A DNA stretch of 25,488 nucleotides from a virus. This document shows positions 7,099 to 14,222 of this stretch, in pieces. The stretch lies in IMG/VR virus record IMGVR_UViG_3300030331_000008, positions 1 through 25,488 of that record; one strand, written 5' to 3'. The position numbers and the translations under genes were made by a program. Positions within the stretch are counted from its first letter, which is position 1, and every line of letters starts with the position of its first letter. Below the pieces are notes generated by a model, which worked only from the letters and a program-made list of their open reading frames with translations, was not told the DNA's origin and did not search any database.

Positions 7099-8013
7099 AT
7101 GGCAATTTCAAGAGCGCAGTTACTTAAAGAACTCCTTCCGGGTCTAAATGCCCTGTTTGGATTAGAGTATGCTAAATACGAGAATGAGCATGAGCAGATA
7201 TATGAAACAGAAACTTCTGATAGATCGTTTGAAGAAGAAGTAAAGTTGAGTGGATTTGGTCAAGCTTCTGTTAAAGATGAAGGTTCAGCTATCAACTATG
7301 ATACTGCACAAGAGTCTTTTAGCACTCGTTATAACCATGAAACAATAGCGATGGGTTTTGCAATTACAGAAGAAGCGATGGAGGATAATTTATACGATTC
7401 GCTTTCTGCACGTTATACTAAAGCACTAGCTAGAAGCATGGCTTACACCAAGCAAGTAAAAGCTGCGAATCCTCTTAACCAAGGATTCTCAGGTGGTTCG
7501 TTCAATTCAGGCGATGGTGTAGATTTGTTTTCTACTGCACACCCTTTGGTGTCAGGTGGAACAAACTCCAACACATTTGCAACACAAGCAGACCTTAACG
7601 AAACTTCGTTAGAGAATGCTGTGATTCAAATAGCAGGATGGACAGATGAGCGTGGACTGTTAATAGCAGCAAAACCACGTAAGTTAATTGTACCACCAGC
7701 AGGTATGTTTACTGCTTCACGTATCTTAGATTCAGATATGAGACCTAACACAGCCGATAATGATATCAATGCCATTAGAGCAAATGGTAGCATTCCAGAA
7801 GGCTTTGTTGTGAATCATTTCTTAACCGATACTAATGCTTTCTTCTTGATGACTGACGTACCAAATGGCATGAAGCACTTTGCACGTAGTCCATTAGAAA
7901 CAAGCATGGATGGTGACTTTGATACTGGCAACGTAAGATACAAAGCAAGAGAAAGGTATTCCTTTGGAGTATCTGATCCACTAGGTATTTTTGGTTCTTC
8001 GGGATCAAGCTAG
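7099..8013 (+). CDS. Major capsid protein (Mu gpT-like, HK97 fold)
   Basis: A 304-residue protein with the layout of the Mu gpT-like major head subunit family: an N-terminal helical arm, the segment FGLEYAKYENEHEQIYET, a strongly acidic EEEVKLSGFGQASVKDEG region, the DNLYDSLSARYTKALARSM helix, the glycine-rich SGGSFNSGDGVDLFSTAHPL, and a C-terminal beta-rich part ending in Ser/Gly. It forms the icosahedral shell with the scaffold and decoration proteins encoded just upstream. It has the strongest ribosome-binding site nearby (AAAGGAG at 7084-7090, eight bases from ATG) and is followed by a terminator-like hairpin, both as expected for the most abundant virion protein. Confidence 0.88.
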   Translation: MAISRAQLLKELLPGLNALFGLEYAKYENEHEQIYETETSDRSFEEEVKLSGFGQASVKDEGSAINYDTAQESFSTRYNHETIAMGFAITEEAMEDNLYDSLSARYTKALARSMAYTKQVKAANPLNQGFSGGSFNSGDGVDLFSTAHPLVSGGTNSNTFATQADLNETSLENAVIQIAGWTDERGLLIAAKPRKLIVPPAGMFTASRILDSDMRPNTADNDINAIRANGSIPEGFVVNHFLTDTNAFFLMTDVPNGMKHFARSPLETSMDGDFDTGNVRYKARERYSFGVSDPLGIFGSSGSS

Positions 8014-8020
8014 TAACTTG

Positions 8021-8056
8021 AGGGGAGTTGAAATGATATATACTCCCCTTTTCTTT
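8021..8056 (+). terminator. Rho-independent terminator after the capsid gene
   Basis: AGGGGAGT (8021-8028) pairs perfectly with ACTCCCCT (8042-8049) around a 13-nt loop and is followed by TTTTCTTT. It lies eight bases after the capsid stop codon. No clear promoter follows before the next gene, so partial read-through is likely. The arrangement resembles T7, where the terminator T-phi follows capsid gene 10. Confidence 0.75.
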
Positions 8057-8072
8057 CTAGGGATTAAATTAA

Positions 8073-8110
8073 TCTATCGACTGCCCTAGCAGACTCGCCA
8101 AGACGATAGA
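8073..8110 (+). promoter_or_regulatory. Structured 5' leader hairpin
   Basis: TCTATCG (8073-8079) pairs with CGATAGA (8104-8110). Inside the 24-nt loop is a smaller CTGC/GCAG hairpin (8081-8092). It ends eight bases before the AAGGAG ribosome-binding site (8118-8123) of the next gene. It may protect the 5' end of a processed message or tune translation; no function is proven. Confidence 0.45.
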
Positions 8111-8130
8111 ATTTATTAAGGAGACTTAGT

Positions 8131-8637
8131 ATGGCAAAATCAACATTCTCAGGACCGGTTAGATCACTAGCTGGTTTTATTTCAGCAGGTAATGCTACAG
8201 TAACTAGCCTTACTGCTGATACAACTCTCACAGTCGCATCGCACGCAGGTAAGATTCTTACTTGTAATGATGCTGATGGTAAGTTCACTTTACCTAGTAT
8301 TGTAGCTACAGCACCCGGCACAGATGATGATCCTAATCAACTGAATAACCTAGGTGCTTCATTTACTTTTGTAATAGAAACAGCAGCTACAGACTTAGAT
8401 ATTAAAACTGATGGAACTGATAAGTTCGTTGGTGGACTATATATGGGTAAAAGCGATGCAGCAGGTAAAACATTTTTCTCAGGTGCTAGTAATGATGTTA
8501 TAACTTTAAATGGTACTACTAAAGGCGGAATAGCTGGAACAATCATTAGAGTTACAGCAATAGCTTCAGCCAAGTACGCAGTAGAAGGTATAGTCCTTGC
8601 TTCCGGTACTGTAGTAACTCCATTTGCTGACGCTTAA
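8131..8637 (+). CDS. Beta-rich virion structural protein
   Basis: A 168-residue protein of low charge, dominated by Thr, Ala, Gly, Val and Ile strands (NATVTSLTADTTLTVASHAG, FTFVIETAATDLDIKTDG, VITLNGTTKGGIAGTIIRV). It resembles small head-fibre or decoration proteins of marine phages, which begin with similar phrases. There is no catalytic motif. It has a good AAGGAG site seven bases before ATG and its own structured leader, and it is separated from the capsid gene by a terminator. A virion surface role is inferred. Confidence 0.6.
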   Translation: MAKSTFSGPVRSLAGFISAGNATVTSLTADTTLTVASHAGKILTCNDADGKFTLPSIVATAPGTDDDPNQLNNLGASFTFVIETAATDLDIKTDGTDKFVGGLYMGKSDAAGKTFFSGASNDVITLNGTTKGGIAGTIIRVTAIASAKYAVEGIVLASGTVVTPFADA

Positions 8638-8648
8638 GGAGGTCTATA

Positions 8649-9083
8649 ATGGCTGATGCAGTAACAACACAAACTATCTTAGATGATGCTGGTAAGAATT
8701 TAGTTGTAAAACTTACTAACATTAGTGATGGCACTGGAGAAAGTGATGTCACTAAAGTAGATGTGTCTGCTTTAACTTCTGGTAGAAATGGTCAAGCTTG
8801 TTCTGGTATCACAATAAATAGAATATGGTTTAGTAATGTAGGTATGGGTTTCAGATTATTTTGGAATGCTACATCAAATCAATTTATTTTAGAGGCTGGG
8901 GCAGATCAAACAGATACTTGGGATTTTACTTGGAGCAGTAAAAGCTTACCGGGAATATTTAATAATGCCGGTAGTGGCAAAAATGGTGATTTATTATTAT
9001 CGACTGTTGGACACTCTAGTGGAGACAGTTACACAATCATTATTTATGCAAGTAAATCTTACGTAAAAGCTAATACAGCGTAA
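8649..9083 (+). CDS. Virion structural protein of unknown role
   Basis: A 144-residue beta-rich protein with a conserved-looking centre (CSGITINRIWFSNVGMGFRLFW, then WDFTWSSKSLPGIFNNAG) and a strand-rich end (GDSYTIIIYASKSYVK). I recall homologues in marine phages annotated only as structural or hypothetical. It has a strong AAGGAGG site (8636-8642) overlapping the previous stop codon. Its stop overlaps the next start as TAATG, tying it to the two membrane-protein genes downstream. Confidence 0.6.
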   Translation: MADAVTTQTILDDAGKNLVVKLTNISDGTGESDVTKVDVSALTSGRNGQACSGITINRIWFSNVGMGFRLFWNATSNQFILEAGADQTDTWDFTWSSKSLPGIFNNAGSGKNGDLLLSTVGHSSGDSYTIIIYASKSYVKANTA

Positions 9084-9280
9084 TGTCTAAATCAGTAGAA
9101 ACTGATAAATTACCTTTAGAAGCACGTTTAAGTGGTTTAGAAAGAGAGTACGCTCTACGTTATGAGTACATAGAGCGTAGACTCGATGAAGGTAGTAAGA
9201 AGTTTTTAAGAATAGAAAACATGCTGTGGGGTCTGTATGGTCTAGTTTCTGTAGCAGTAGCATATATTAAATTTATATGA
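9083..9280 (+). CDS. Small membrane protein, holin- or XhlA-like
   Basis: A 65-residue protein. Residues 1-46 are charged and helical (LEARLSGLEREYALRYEYIE), and residues 47-65 form one hydrophobic segment (MLWGLYGLVSVAVAYIKFI) ending at the C-terminus. This coiled-coil-then-membrane layout resembles XhlA-type lysis accessories and C-tail-anchored phage proteins. It is overlapped on both sides (TAATG with the upstream gene, ATGA with the next membrane protein), so the two membrane proteins are probably made together. The lysis role is inferred; no endolysin lies beside it. Confidence 0.6.
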   Translation: MSKSVETDKLPLEARLSGLEREYALRYEYIERRLDEGSKKFLRIENMLWGLYGLVSVAVAYIKFI

Positions 9281-9594
9281 TTGAAGAATCTGTAAAGAAA
9301 AAAATAAATCTTGAAGTAGAGATAGATGCTAATGCAAATAGTGCTGGTGATAATCCTTTTCAGAAATGGATACACCTAGCTAGAACTATTGACGCATGGA
9401 GAATATTTCCTAGAGCATTTGTTACTGTTTATATCATATTGCTTTACAAAGTTGTTACTTGGTTTATGGATATACCTGAACCAAACTTAGAACAAGCTGG
9501 TTTAGTATCTATAGTTGTGGGTGCAATGGCAGCAGTGTTTGGAATATACGCAGGCACTTCAGGACAGAGCAAAAAATTTAAAGGTGAGGATTGA
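9277..9594 (+). CDS. Two-helix membrane protein, holin candidate
   Basis: A 105-residue protein with a charged N-terminus, the segment FQKWIHLARTIDAWRIFPRA that looks amphipathic, a first membrane helix at about 44-65, a short loop with DIPEPNLEQ, a second helix at about 74-93 rich in Gly and Ala, and a basic C-terminus (KKFKGED). Size and two-helix topology suit a class II holin, and I recall similar proteins in marine phages without proven function. It is coupled to the preceding single-pass protein by ATGA. It could instead be a virion membrane-contact protein. Confidence 0.6.
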   Translation: MIEESVKKKINLEVEIDANANSAGDNPFQKWIHLARTIDAWRIFPRAFVTVYIILLYKVVTWFMDIPEPNLEQAGLVSIVVGAMAAVFGIYAGTSGQSKKFKGED

Positions 9595-9875
9595 TGGCTA
9601 AAGACCCTAAGTTGAAAAAAGCAGGGGTTAGCGGATATAACAAACCTAAAAGAACTCCTAATCATCCTAAGAAGTCGCATGTTGTTGTGGCTAAGAAAGG
9701 TGATAAGACTAAACTAATACGTTTTGGACAGCAAGGTGTCAAAGGTGCTGGGAAAAATCCTAAGTCTAAAAAAGACAAAGCACGTAAGAAGTCCTACTAT
9801 GCAAGACATAATGCACAAGATGCAAGTCCAGATAAGTTTAGTGCTAGGTATTGGAGTCATAAAGTTAAATGGTAA
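9594..9875 (+). CDS. Small Lys-rich protein, marine-phage family 1
   Basis: A 93-residue protein with 23 Lys and 5 Arg against 5 Asp and no Glu. It has aromatic clusters near the end (KKSYYARHNAQDASPDKFSARYW) and a conserved-looking opening (DPKLKKAGVSGYNKPKRTPN). I recognise it as a family recurrent in marine phages, function unknown. The charge suggests binding to nucleic acid, either packaged or host DNA. ATG 9594 overlaps the previous stop as TGATG and is preferred to the in-frame TTG at 9591. First of five consecutive basic genes. Confidence 0.7.
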   Translation: MAKDPKLKKAGVSGYNKPKRTPNHPKKSHVVVAKKGDKTKLIRFGQQGVKGAGKNPKSKKDKARKKSYYARHNAQDASPDKFSARYWSHKVKW

Positions 9876-10087
9876 TTAGTAGAACTCAAACAAAAAAACA
9901 AATGACAGGTAAAAAAAAGAAATCTAGGGTAAATGAAGCCGGTAACTATACCAAGCCGGGTATGCGTGAGAAGATGTTTAAACGTATTAAGGCAGGTGGT
10001 AAAGGTGGAAAACCCGGACAATGGAGTGCTAGAAAAGCACAAATGTTAGCAAAACAATACAAAGCCAAAGGCGGAGGATATAAGTAA
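9869..10087 (+). CDS. Small basic protein with KGGKPGQWSARKAQ motif
   Basis: A 72-residue protein, roughly +20 net charge (17 Lys, 5 Arg, 2 Glu). Residues from about 26 form a compact conserved domain, GNYTKPGMREKMFKRIKAGG, then KGGKPGQWSARKAQMLAKQY and a GGGYK end. I recall this domain from marine phages and, less surely, from large algal viruses; its function is not known to me. The start at 9869 overlaps the previous gene by 7 bp; ATG 9902 is an alternative that would remove only the unconserved basic leader. Confidence 0.7.
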   Translation: MVISRTQTKKQMTGKKKKSRVNEAGNYTKPGMREKMFKRIKAGGKGGKPGQWSARKAQMLAKQYKAKGGGYK

Positions 10088-10287
10088 TGATGAAAAAAGC
10101 TAAAGGTAAAGCCATGAAAATAAAAGGAGTTGATGTTAGTTCTTTAAACAAAACTCAACAGAAAGCTATGAAAAGTCATTCAGTACACCATACTGGTAAA
10201 CACATAAAAGCTATGGTGCATGATATGAAGAAAGGTGCTACCTTCGGAGAGTCTCATAAAAAAGCACAAAAGAAAGTTGGCAAGTAG
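10087..10287 (+). CDS. Small Lys/His-rich protein
   Basis: A 66-residue protein, helical and strongly basic, with a His cluster (KSHSVHHTGKHIKAMVHDMK) and a Lys-rich end. The core phrase KIKGVDVSSLNKTQQKAMKSH suggests a short helix-turn-helix-like or helical hairpin fold, but this is not established. Two ATG codons (10087 and 10090) are both usable; the first forms a TAATG overlap with the upstream stop. Third member of the basic gene run. Confidence 0.65.
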   Translation: MMKKAKGKAMKIKGVDVSSLNKTQQKAMKSHSVHHTGKHIKAMVHDMKKGATFGESHKKAQKKVGK

Positions 10288-10582
10288 AGACCCAAAAGAA
10301 GGAACAGGAAAAAAACCTAAAGGAAGCGGAAGGCGTTTATATACAGATGAAAATCCTAAAGATACAGTACCCATTAAATTTGCAACACCTACAGATGCAA
10401 GGAAAACAGTCGCAAAGGTCAAACGTATTAAAAAACCTTTTGCCAGAAAAATACAAATACTTACAGTTGGAGAGCAAAGATCAAAAGTTATGGGTAAATC
10501 TGAGGTCTCTAATATATTTAAAAAGGGTAAAGACTCAATAAGAAAGTCTCATGGCAATAGCAAAAAGTCAAAAAAGTCTTAA
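10277..10582 (+). CDS. Small basic protein, RDPKEGTGKKPKGSGRRLYTDENP family
   Basis: About 101 residues, basic, opening with ASRDPKEGTGKKPKGSGRRL, then a mixed region (TVPIKFATPTDARKTVAKVK) and a helix (PFARKIQILTVGEQRSKVMG). The opening matches how I recall homologues in marine phages beginning, which argues for the TTG at 10277 as the start although a GTG at 10235 is also in frame. That start overlaps the upstream gene by 11 bp. Its C-terminus overlaps the next gene by 32 bp in another frame. Function unknown; nucleic-acid binding is likely from charge. Confidence 0.65.
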   Translation: MASRDPKEGTGKKPKGSGRRLYTDENPKDTVPIKFATPTDARKTVAKVKRIKKPFARKIQILTVGEQRSKVMGKSEVSNIFKKGKDSIRKSHGNSKKSKKS

Positions 10583-10790
10583 AGATTGGACGAAACAAAA
10601 ATGGCGTACTAAGTCAGGCAAGAAGTCGTCTGAAACAGGAGAAAGATATCTTCCTGAAAAAGCTATAAAAGCTATGTCTAGTGCGCAATATGCAGCAACA
10701 ACTAAAAAGAAAAGAGCAGATACTAAGAAAGGTAAACAGTTTTCTAAACAACCTAAGTCTGCTGCAAAGATATCAAAAAGGTATAGGTGA
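10551..10790 (+). CDS. Small basic protein with KWRTKSGKKSSETGERYLP motif
   Basis: A 79-residue very basic protein. The conserved-looking core is SLKDWTKQKWRTKSGKKSSE, then TGERYLPEKAIKAMSSAQYA, with a Lys/Arg-rich tail. Homologues in marine viruses are familiar to me but carry no proven function. The Trp and the strictly spaced basic residues suggest a folded DNA- or RNA-binding unit rather than a disordered tail. It ends in a TGATG overlap with the nuclease gene, so the two are probably co-translated. Confidence 0.7.
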   Translation: MAIAKSQKSLKDWTKQKWRTKSGKKSSETGERYLPEKAIKAMSSAQYAATTKKKRADTKKGKQFSKQPKSAAKISKRYR

Positions 10791-11206
10791 TGTATGAATA
10801 TTCTTGTGAAGTTAAAAGGGTGGTGGACGGAGATACTGTGGATGTCATATTGGACCTTGGGTTTGATGTTTCTTATAGCACTAGGGTGCGTTTATATGGT
10901 ATTGATACTCCCGAGTCACGTACTCGTAACAAAGATGAGAAAGCTAGAGGAAAAATGGCTGCGCATTTTTTAAAAGAAGCTATTGATAATGGAGATAAAG
11001 TAGTAATACAAACTAAACTGAAAGATTCAAAAGGAAAATATGGAAGAGTATTAGGTGAAGTTATAGTAGATGATGTAAACATTAATGAACAAATGGTTGA
11101 CAAACATTTAGCAGTAAAATACTTTGGACAAAGTAAAGATGATATAGAAGCAGAACATCTTAAGAATAGACAAATATTAATTGATAACGGAACATTTGAA
11201 CCTTAA
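10790..11206 (+). CDS. Staphylococcal nuclease-like (SNase) enzyme
   Basis: A 138-residue Ca-dependent nuclease of the thermonuclease family, cleaving DNA and RNA. Counting from ATG 10790, the metal ligands D15 (VDGDTVDV), D39 and T40, and catalytic R34 and E42 (VRLYGIDTPE) and R86 (YGRVLGE), match staphylococcal nuclease D21, D40, T41, R35, E43 and R87, so the active site is intact. No signal peptide is seen, so it acts in the host cytoplasm or travels in the virion. Degrading host DNA for nucleotides is the likely role. ATG 10790 overlaps the upstream stop and is preferred to GTG 10787. Confidence 0.92.
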   Translation: MYEYSCEVKRVVDGDTVDVILDLGFDVSYSTRVRLYGIDTPESRTRNKDEKARGKMAAHFLKEAIDNGDKVVIQTKLKDSKGKYGRVLGEVIVDDVNINEQMVDKHLAVKYFGQSKDDIEAEHLKNRQILIDNGTFEP

Positions 11207-11242
11207 AATAAATTAACATGTTTAAACAACAGGAGAAAAAAT

Positions 11243-11479
11243 ATGCCAAACGTAGGTAAAAAGAACTTTCCATATGATGATGCAGGTATGAAAGCAGCAC
11301 GTAAGGAAATGAAAAAATCAGGTAAAGATATGATTATCAAGTTTGACGAAGGTGGAAAGGTAGATGACTATCAAGATAGCCTTGTTAAAAAATTTGGTGA
11401 TGGTGGTATGTACAAGATGGCTGGTGGTGGTATGCCTATGTATCACAAAGGTGGTATGGGTAAAAAGAAAAAGAAATAA
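11243..11479 (+). CDS. Small Lys/Gly-rich protein with repeated GG motifs
   Basis: A 78-residue protein. The N-terminal half (PNVGKKNFPYDDAGMKAARK) is a conserved-looking basic helix. The C-terminal half holds FDEGGKV (34-40), FGDGGMYKM (51-59) and GGGMPMYHKGGM (61-72) before a Lys tail. The GG motifs recur in two ejection-type proteins encoded later in the window. AGGAG lies shortly before the ATG. Function unknown; the shared motif suggests a virion protein or a partner of one. Confidence 0.65.
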   Translation: MPNVGKKNFPYDDAGMKAARKEMKKSGKDMIIKFDEGGKVDDYQDSLVKKFGDGGMYKMAGGGMPMYHKGGMGKKKKK

Positions 11480-11482
11480 TTT

Positions 11483-12169
11483 ATGGCTACAGCCACTACT
11501 AACAACTTTGATTTAGATATAGCAGAAGCAGCAGAAGAGGCTTTTGAACTAGCTGGTTTAGAAATGAGAACCGGATACGATTTGCGCACAGCAAGACGTA
11601 GTATAAATCTTATGATGCTTGAGTGGGCAAACAGAGGTTTGAACTTATGGCAAGTGGAATCAGGTAGTACAACATTAACTGCTGGAACTGCTACGTATAG
11701 TTTAGATGCTGATACTATTGATTTATTAGAACATCATTTAAGAACAGGTGATGGTGAGACTAATTCACAGAGCGACACATCTTTAACTAGAGTATCTTTT
11801 TCACAGTACGCTGATATACCTAATAAATTAGATCAAGGTAGACCTAATGAAATATTAGTCAATAGAGATAGTGGCAGTACATCTTTTACACTTTATCCTA
11901 TACCAGACGACACAAATACTTATAAAGTTGTTTGGTACAGACTAAGACAAATATTTGATGCAGGAACACCGGCATCTAATACTATTGATATACCTAAAGT
12001 ATTTTTGCCATGTCTTGTGTCAGGACTTGCTTACTACTTAGCTATGAAAAATCCAGAAGCAGCACAAAGAGTTCCATTTTTAAAACAACAGTATGAAGAA
12101 CAATGGAAGCTTGCATCGGAGGAAAACAGAGTGAAAGCAGCTGTAAGATTTGTACCGGGAGGTTATTAG
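11483..12169 (+). CDS. Head-tail adaptor-like protein
   Basis: A 228-residue protein. The N-terminal helical part has AEEAFELAGLEMRTGYDLRT and LMMLEWANRGLNLWQVE, a pattern seen in head-completion and tail-tubular A-like proteins; beta strands follow (STTLTAGTATYSLDADTIDL, FTLYPIPDDTNTYKVVWYR) and then a C-terminal helical region (FLPCLVSGLAYYLAMKNPEA). It likely binds under the portal to form the neck. Evidence is the family resemblance and its position in the neck module, just upstream of a second adaptor-like gene. Confidence 0.65.
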   Translation: MATATTNNFDLDIAEAAEEAFELAGLEMRTGYDLRTARRSINLMMLEWANRGLNLWQVESGSTTLTAGTATYSLDADTIDLLEHHLRTGDGETNSQSDTSLTRVSFSQYADIPNKLDQGRPNEILVNRDSGSTSFTLYPIPDDTNTYKVVWYRLRQIFDAGTPASNTIDIPKVFLPCLVSGLAYYLAMKNPEAAQRVPFLKQQYEEQWKLASEENRVKAAVRFVPGGY

Positions 12170-12170
12170 T

Positions 12171-12515
12171 ATGCCATACGCAAAAGGTAAACATGCATTC
12201 GGTATATGTGATAGAACTGGTTTCAGATATCCTTTAAAAGATTTAAGAAATCAAATTAAAAATCAAAAACGCACCGGATTGTTAGTAGGTAAAGATGTAT
12301 TGGATAAAGATCAACCACAACTACAACTAGGTAGATTAAGACTAAATGATCCACAGGCTTTAAAGAATCCAAGACCACAAACAGACTTACAGGCTAGTAG
12401 AGGACTATTTGGTTTTAATCCTATAGGTGGATGGAACTCAGCTTTTGGTGATTGTAATCTTAGTAACATGGTATTAAAAGGGGAGATAGGTAATTTAAAA
12501 ATTACCACAGGATAA
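12171..12515 (+). CDS. Conserved neck-module protein of unknown function
   Basis: A 114-residue protein opening PYAKGKHAFGICDRTGFRYP, a phrase I recall from many marine and other environmental phages, followed by a basic region and a Pro-rich part (LNDPQALKNPRPQTDLQASR) and then FGFNPIGGW. The CDRTGFRYPL segment resembles half of a zinc knuckle, but only two Cys remain in the whole protein, so metal binding is doubtful. ATG 12171 has GGGAGG eight bases upstream (12157-12162), which decides against the longer in-frame start at 12150. It sits between two adaptor-like genes. Confidence 0.7.
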   Translation: MPYAKGKHAFGICDRTGFRYPLKDLRNQIKNQKRTGLLVGKDVLDKDQPQLQLGRLRLNDPQALKNPRPQTDLQASRGLFGFNPIGGWNSAFGDCNLSNMVLKGEIGNLKITTG

Positions 12516-13165
12516 TGTCATTTACATTCACTACATTAAAAACTGCAATACAGGATTATACTGAAAATACAGAGACCACATTTGTAAATAATCTTCCCAC
12601 TTTGATAAAACAAGCTGAAAGTAGAATAAATAGTTCAGTAGAATTACCACGTTATAGAAAGAATCAACAAGCTACTGCAACTATAAATAATCAATATCTT
12701 GGAGTGCCAGATGATTTTTTATACTCTTATTCATTGGCAGTGTTAGATTCAGATGGTAACTATAATTTTTTAATAAATAAAGATGTTAATTTTATCAGAG
12801 AGGCTTATCCTAAACCCTCTGCTAATACAGGATTACCAGAATACTACGCACAATTCGATGATGGTTTTTTTATACTAGGTCCAACACCTGATGCTAATTA
12901 CACAGTAGAGTTACATTATTTTCATTTGCCACAATCTATTACTGCATCATCAGATGGTACAAGTTGGTTGGGTTCTAATGCACCTGATGTACTTTTATTT
13001 GGTTCTTTAGTAGAGGCATATATATTTATGAAAGGTGAGCCTGATTTAGTTAGTCTGTATGAAACTAGATTTAAAGAAGCATTAGATAAGTTAGTAGTAG
13101 AACAAGATGGTAGAAATAGAAAAGATGCTTATAGAGGCGGTCAAAGAAGGATAATGGAACAATAA
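12515..13165 (+). CDS. Phage adaptor protein, SU10-adaptor-like
   Basis: A 216-residue protein that matches my recollection of the adaptor family exemplified by phage SU10: TFTTLKTAIQDYTENTETTF, FVNNLPTLIKQAESRI, a beta-rich middle (YLGVPDDFLYSYSLAVLD), the phrase FFILGPTPDANYTVELHYFH, and a helical end (PDLVSLYETRFKEALDKLV). Such proteins link portal to tail or form the nozzle ring of podoviruses. Both ends overlap neighbours by TAATG. Confidence 0.72.
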   Translation: MSFTFTTLKTAIQDYTENTETTFVNNLPTLIKQAESRINSSVELPRYRKNQQATATINNQYLGVPDDFLYSYSLAVLDSDGNYNFLINKDVNFIREAYPKPSANTGLPEYYAQFDDGFFILGPTPDANYTVELHYFHLPQSITASSDGTSWLGSNAPDVLLFGSLVEAYIFMKGEPDLVSLYETRFKEALDKLVVEQDGRNRKDAYRGGQRRIMEQ

Positions 13166-13932
13166 TGTTAAAAGAAAGAATACTAGATTTAGAAGGCAAA
13201 CACATAGCTATTGTAGCTATGGGCATGAGTCAAATAGATTTTCATTTATCACAATTACATAGTAAGAAGTTTGATGAAGTTTGGGTGATTAATGCAATGA
13301 TAGGAGTAGTTAAAAAAGCTGATAGAGCATTTATACTTGATCCTATGTCTCGTTTTTTTGATACAGACGATGCAGCATCTATGTCAGAAATGATGAGAGA
13401 AGAGTTACCTAAAATAGACTATCCTATATATTCTTGTGAATTAGATGCAAGAGTTCCAGCCGTAGAAGAGTATCCTATCAAAAGTGTAATAGAAGATACA
13501 TCATGTGCTTATCTAAATAACACAGTGGCTTATGCTATAGCTTTTGCTTATTGGAATAATGTAGGTTCAATAAGTATGTTTGGCACAGATTTTACTTATA
13601 ACAATAATGCACATTTTGCAGAGATGGGTAGAGCGTGTTGTGAATATTGGTTAGGCAAATGTATGGAAAAAAACGTAGATGTATCTGTGGCTGTTAGATC
13701 AAATTTATTAGATGCTAATGTAGATATGAAAGATAAACTATACGGATATCATCGTTTAAACGATCCAATAGTTTCTTATTTAGATGATGGAAAATTATCA
13801 GTGTGTAACTATTCAGAGATCATACAAGAAAGAATGATACCACATGGAATTATAGGAAGAGAAAATCCTAAAGAGTGGGTTATTGATGAGAGATCAAATG
13901 GCAGCACACCACCAGAACCATTAGTACCATAA
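13165..13932 (+). CDS. Rossmann-like protein, DUF115/MptE- or GT42-like
   Basis: A 255-residue protein. It opens with a strand-loop-helix KHIAIVAMGMSQIDFHLSQL, then FDEVWVINAM and ADRAFILDPM, and later NNTVAYAIAFAYWNNVGSIS followed by MFGTDFTY and HFAEMGRACCEYWL. This order resembles DUF115/MptE-like proteins and GT42 sialyltransferases, where a small-residue loop near the first strand and a GxDF motif after a helix bind nucleotide substrate. The match is by pattern, not by a proven active site. Similar proteins occur in the structural module of marine phages with no known role. Modification of virion or host glycans is one possibility. The last 20 residues are Pro-rich and probably disordered. 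Confidence 0.6.
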   Translation: MLKERILDLEGKHIAIVAMGMSQIDFHLSQLHSKKFDEVWVINAMIGVVKKADRAFILDPMSRFFDTDDAASMSEMMREELPKIDYPIYSCELDARVPAVEEYPIKSVIEDTSCAYLNNTVAYAIAFAYWNNVGSISMFGTDFTYNNNAHFAEMGRACCEYWLGKCMEKNVDVSVAVRSNLLDANVDMKDKLYGYHRLNDPIVSYLDDGKLSVCNYSEIIQERMIPHGIIGRENPKEWVIDERSNGSTPPEPLVP

Positions 13933-14222
13933 TGCATACAGATAAATTTGAAATATCAATAGGTAATCTTGGTGTAAAAACTACAGATTATAGAGGACAT
14001 ACAGTAGAAGAAGTTGCAGATATGGCAACTGATAGATTAGTTTCGATAAGTGATACAGCACCTGATACTATAAAAGCGCAAGCCCATATATTTAAAGATG
14101 CTGCACGAAAGGTAATTACACACTATATGCATGAGGCAATAAAAAACCACATATGTACAGTATGTAATCAATTAGAACAGCAAGGACATAAAGACCTTGC
14201 CAATATAATAAGGAGGCTGTAA
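13932..14222 (+). CDS. Conserved small helical protein
   Basis: A 96-residue protein. A short beta-like opening (FEISIGNLGVKTTDYRGHTV) is followed by helices with EEVADMATDRLVSI, AHIFKDAARKVITHYMHEAI and a terminal GHKDLANIIRRL. The two Cys (HICTVC) are close but no further zinc ligands are visible. I recall homologues at this place in marine phages; function unknown. It is overlapped by TAATG at both ends, and the next gene has AGGAGG (14211-14216) embedded in this reading frame. Confidence 0.65.
   Translation: MHTDKFEISIGNLGVKTTDYRGHTVEEVADMATDRLVSISDTAPDTIKAQAHIFKDAARKVITHYMHEAIKNHICTVCNQLEQQGHKDLANIIRRL

Noticed and set aside
10347-10541. 64-codon plus-strand frame inside the basic-protein run
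   Set aside because: Lies wholly inside the 10277-10582 gene in another frame and lacks a ribosome-binding site or recognisable family.
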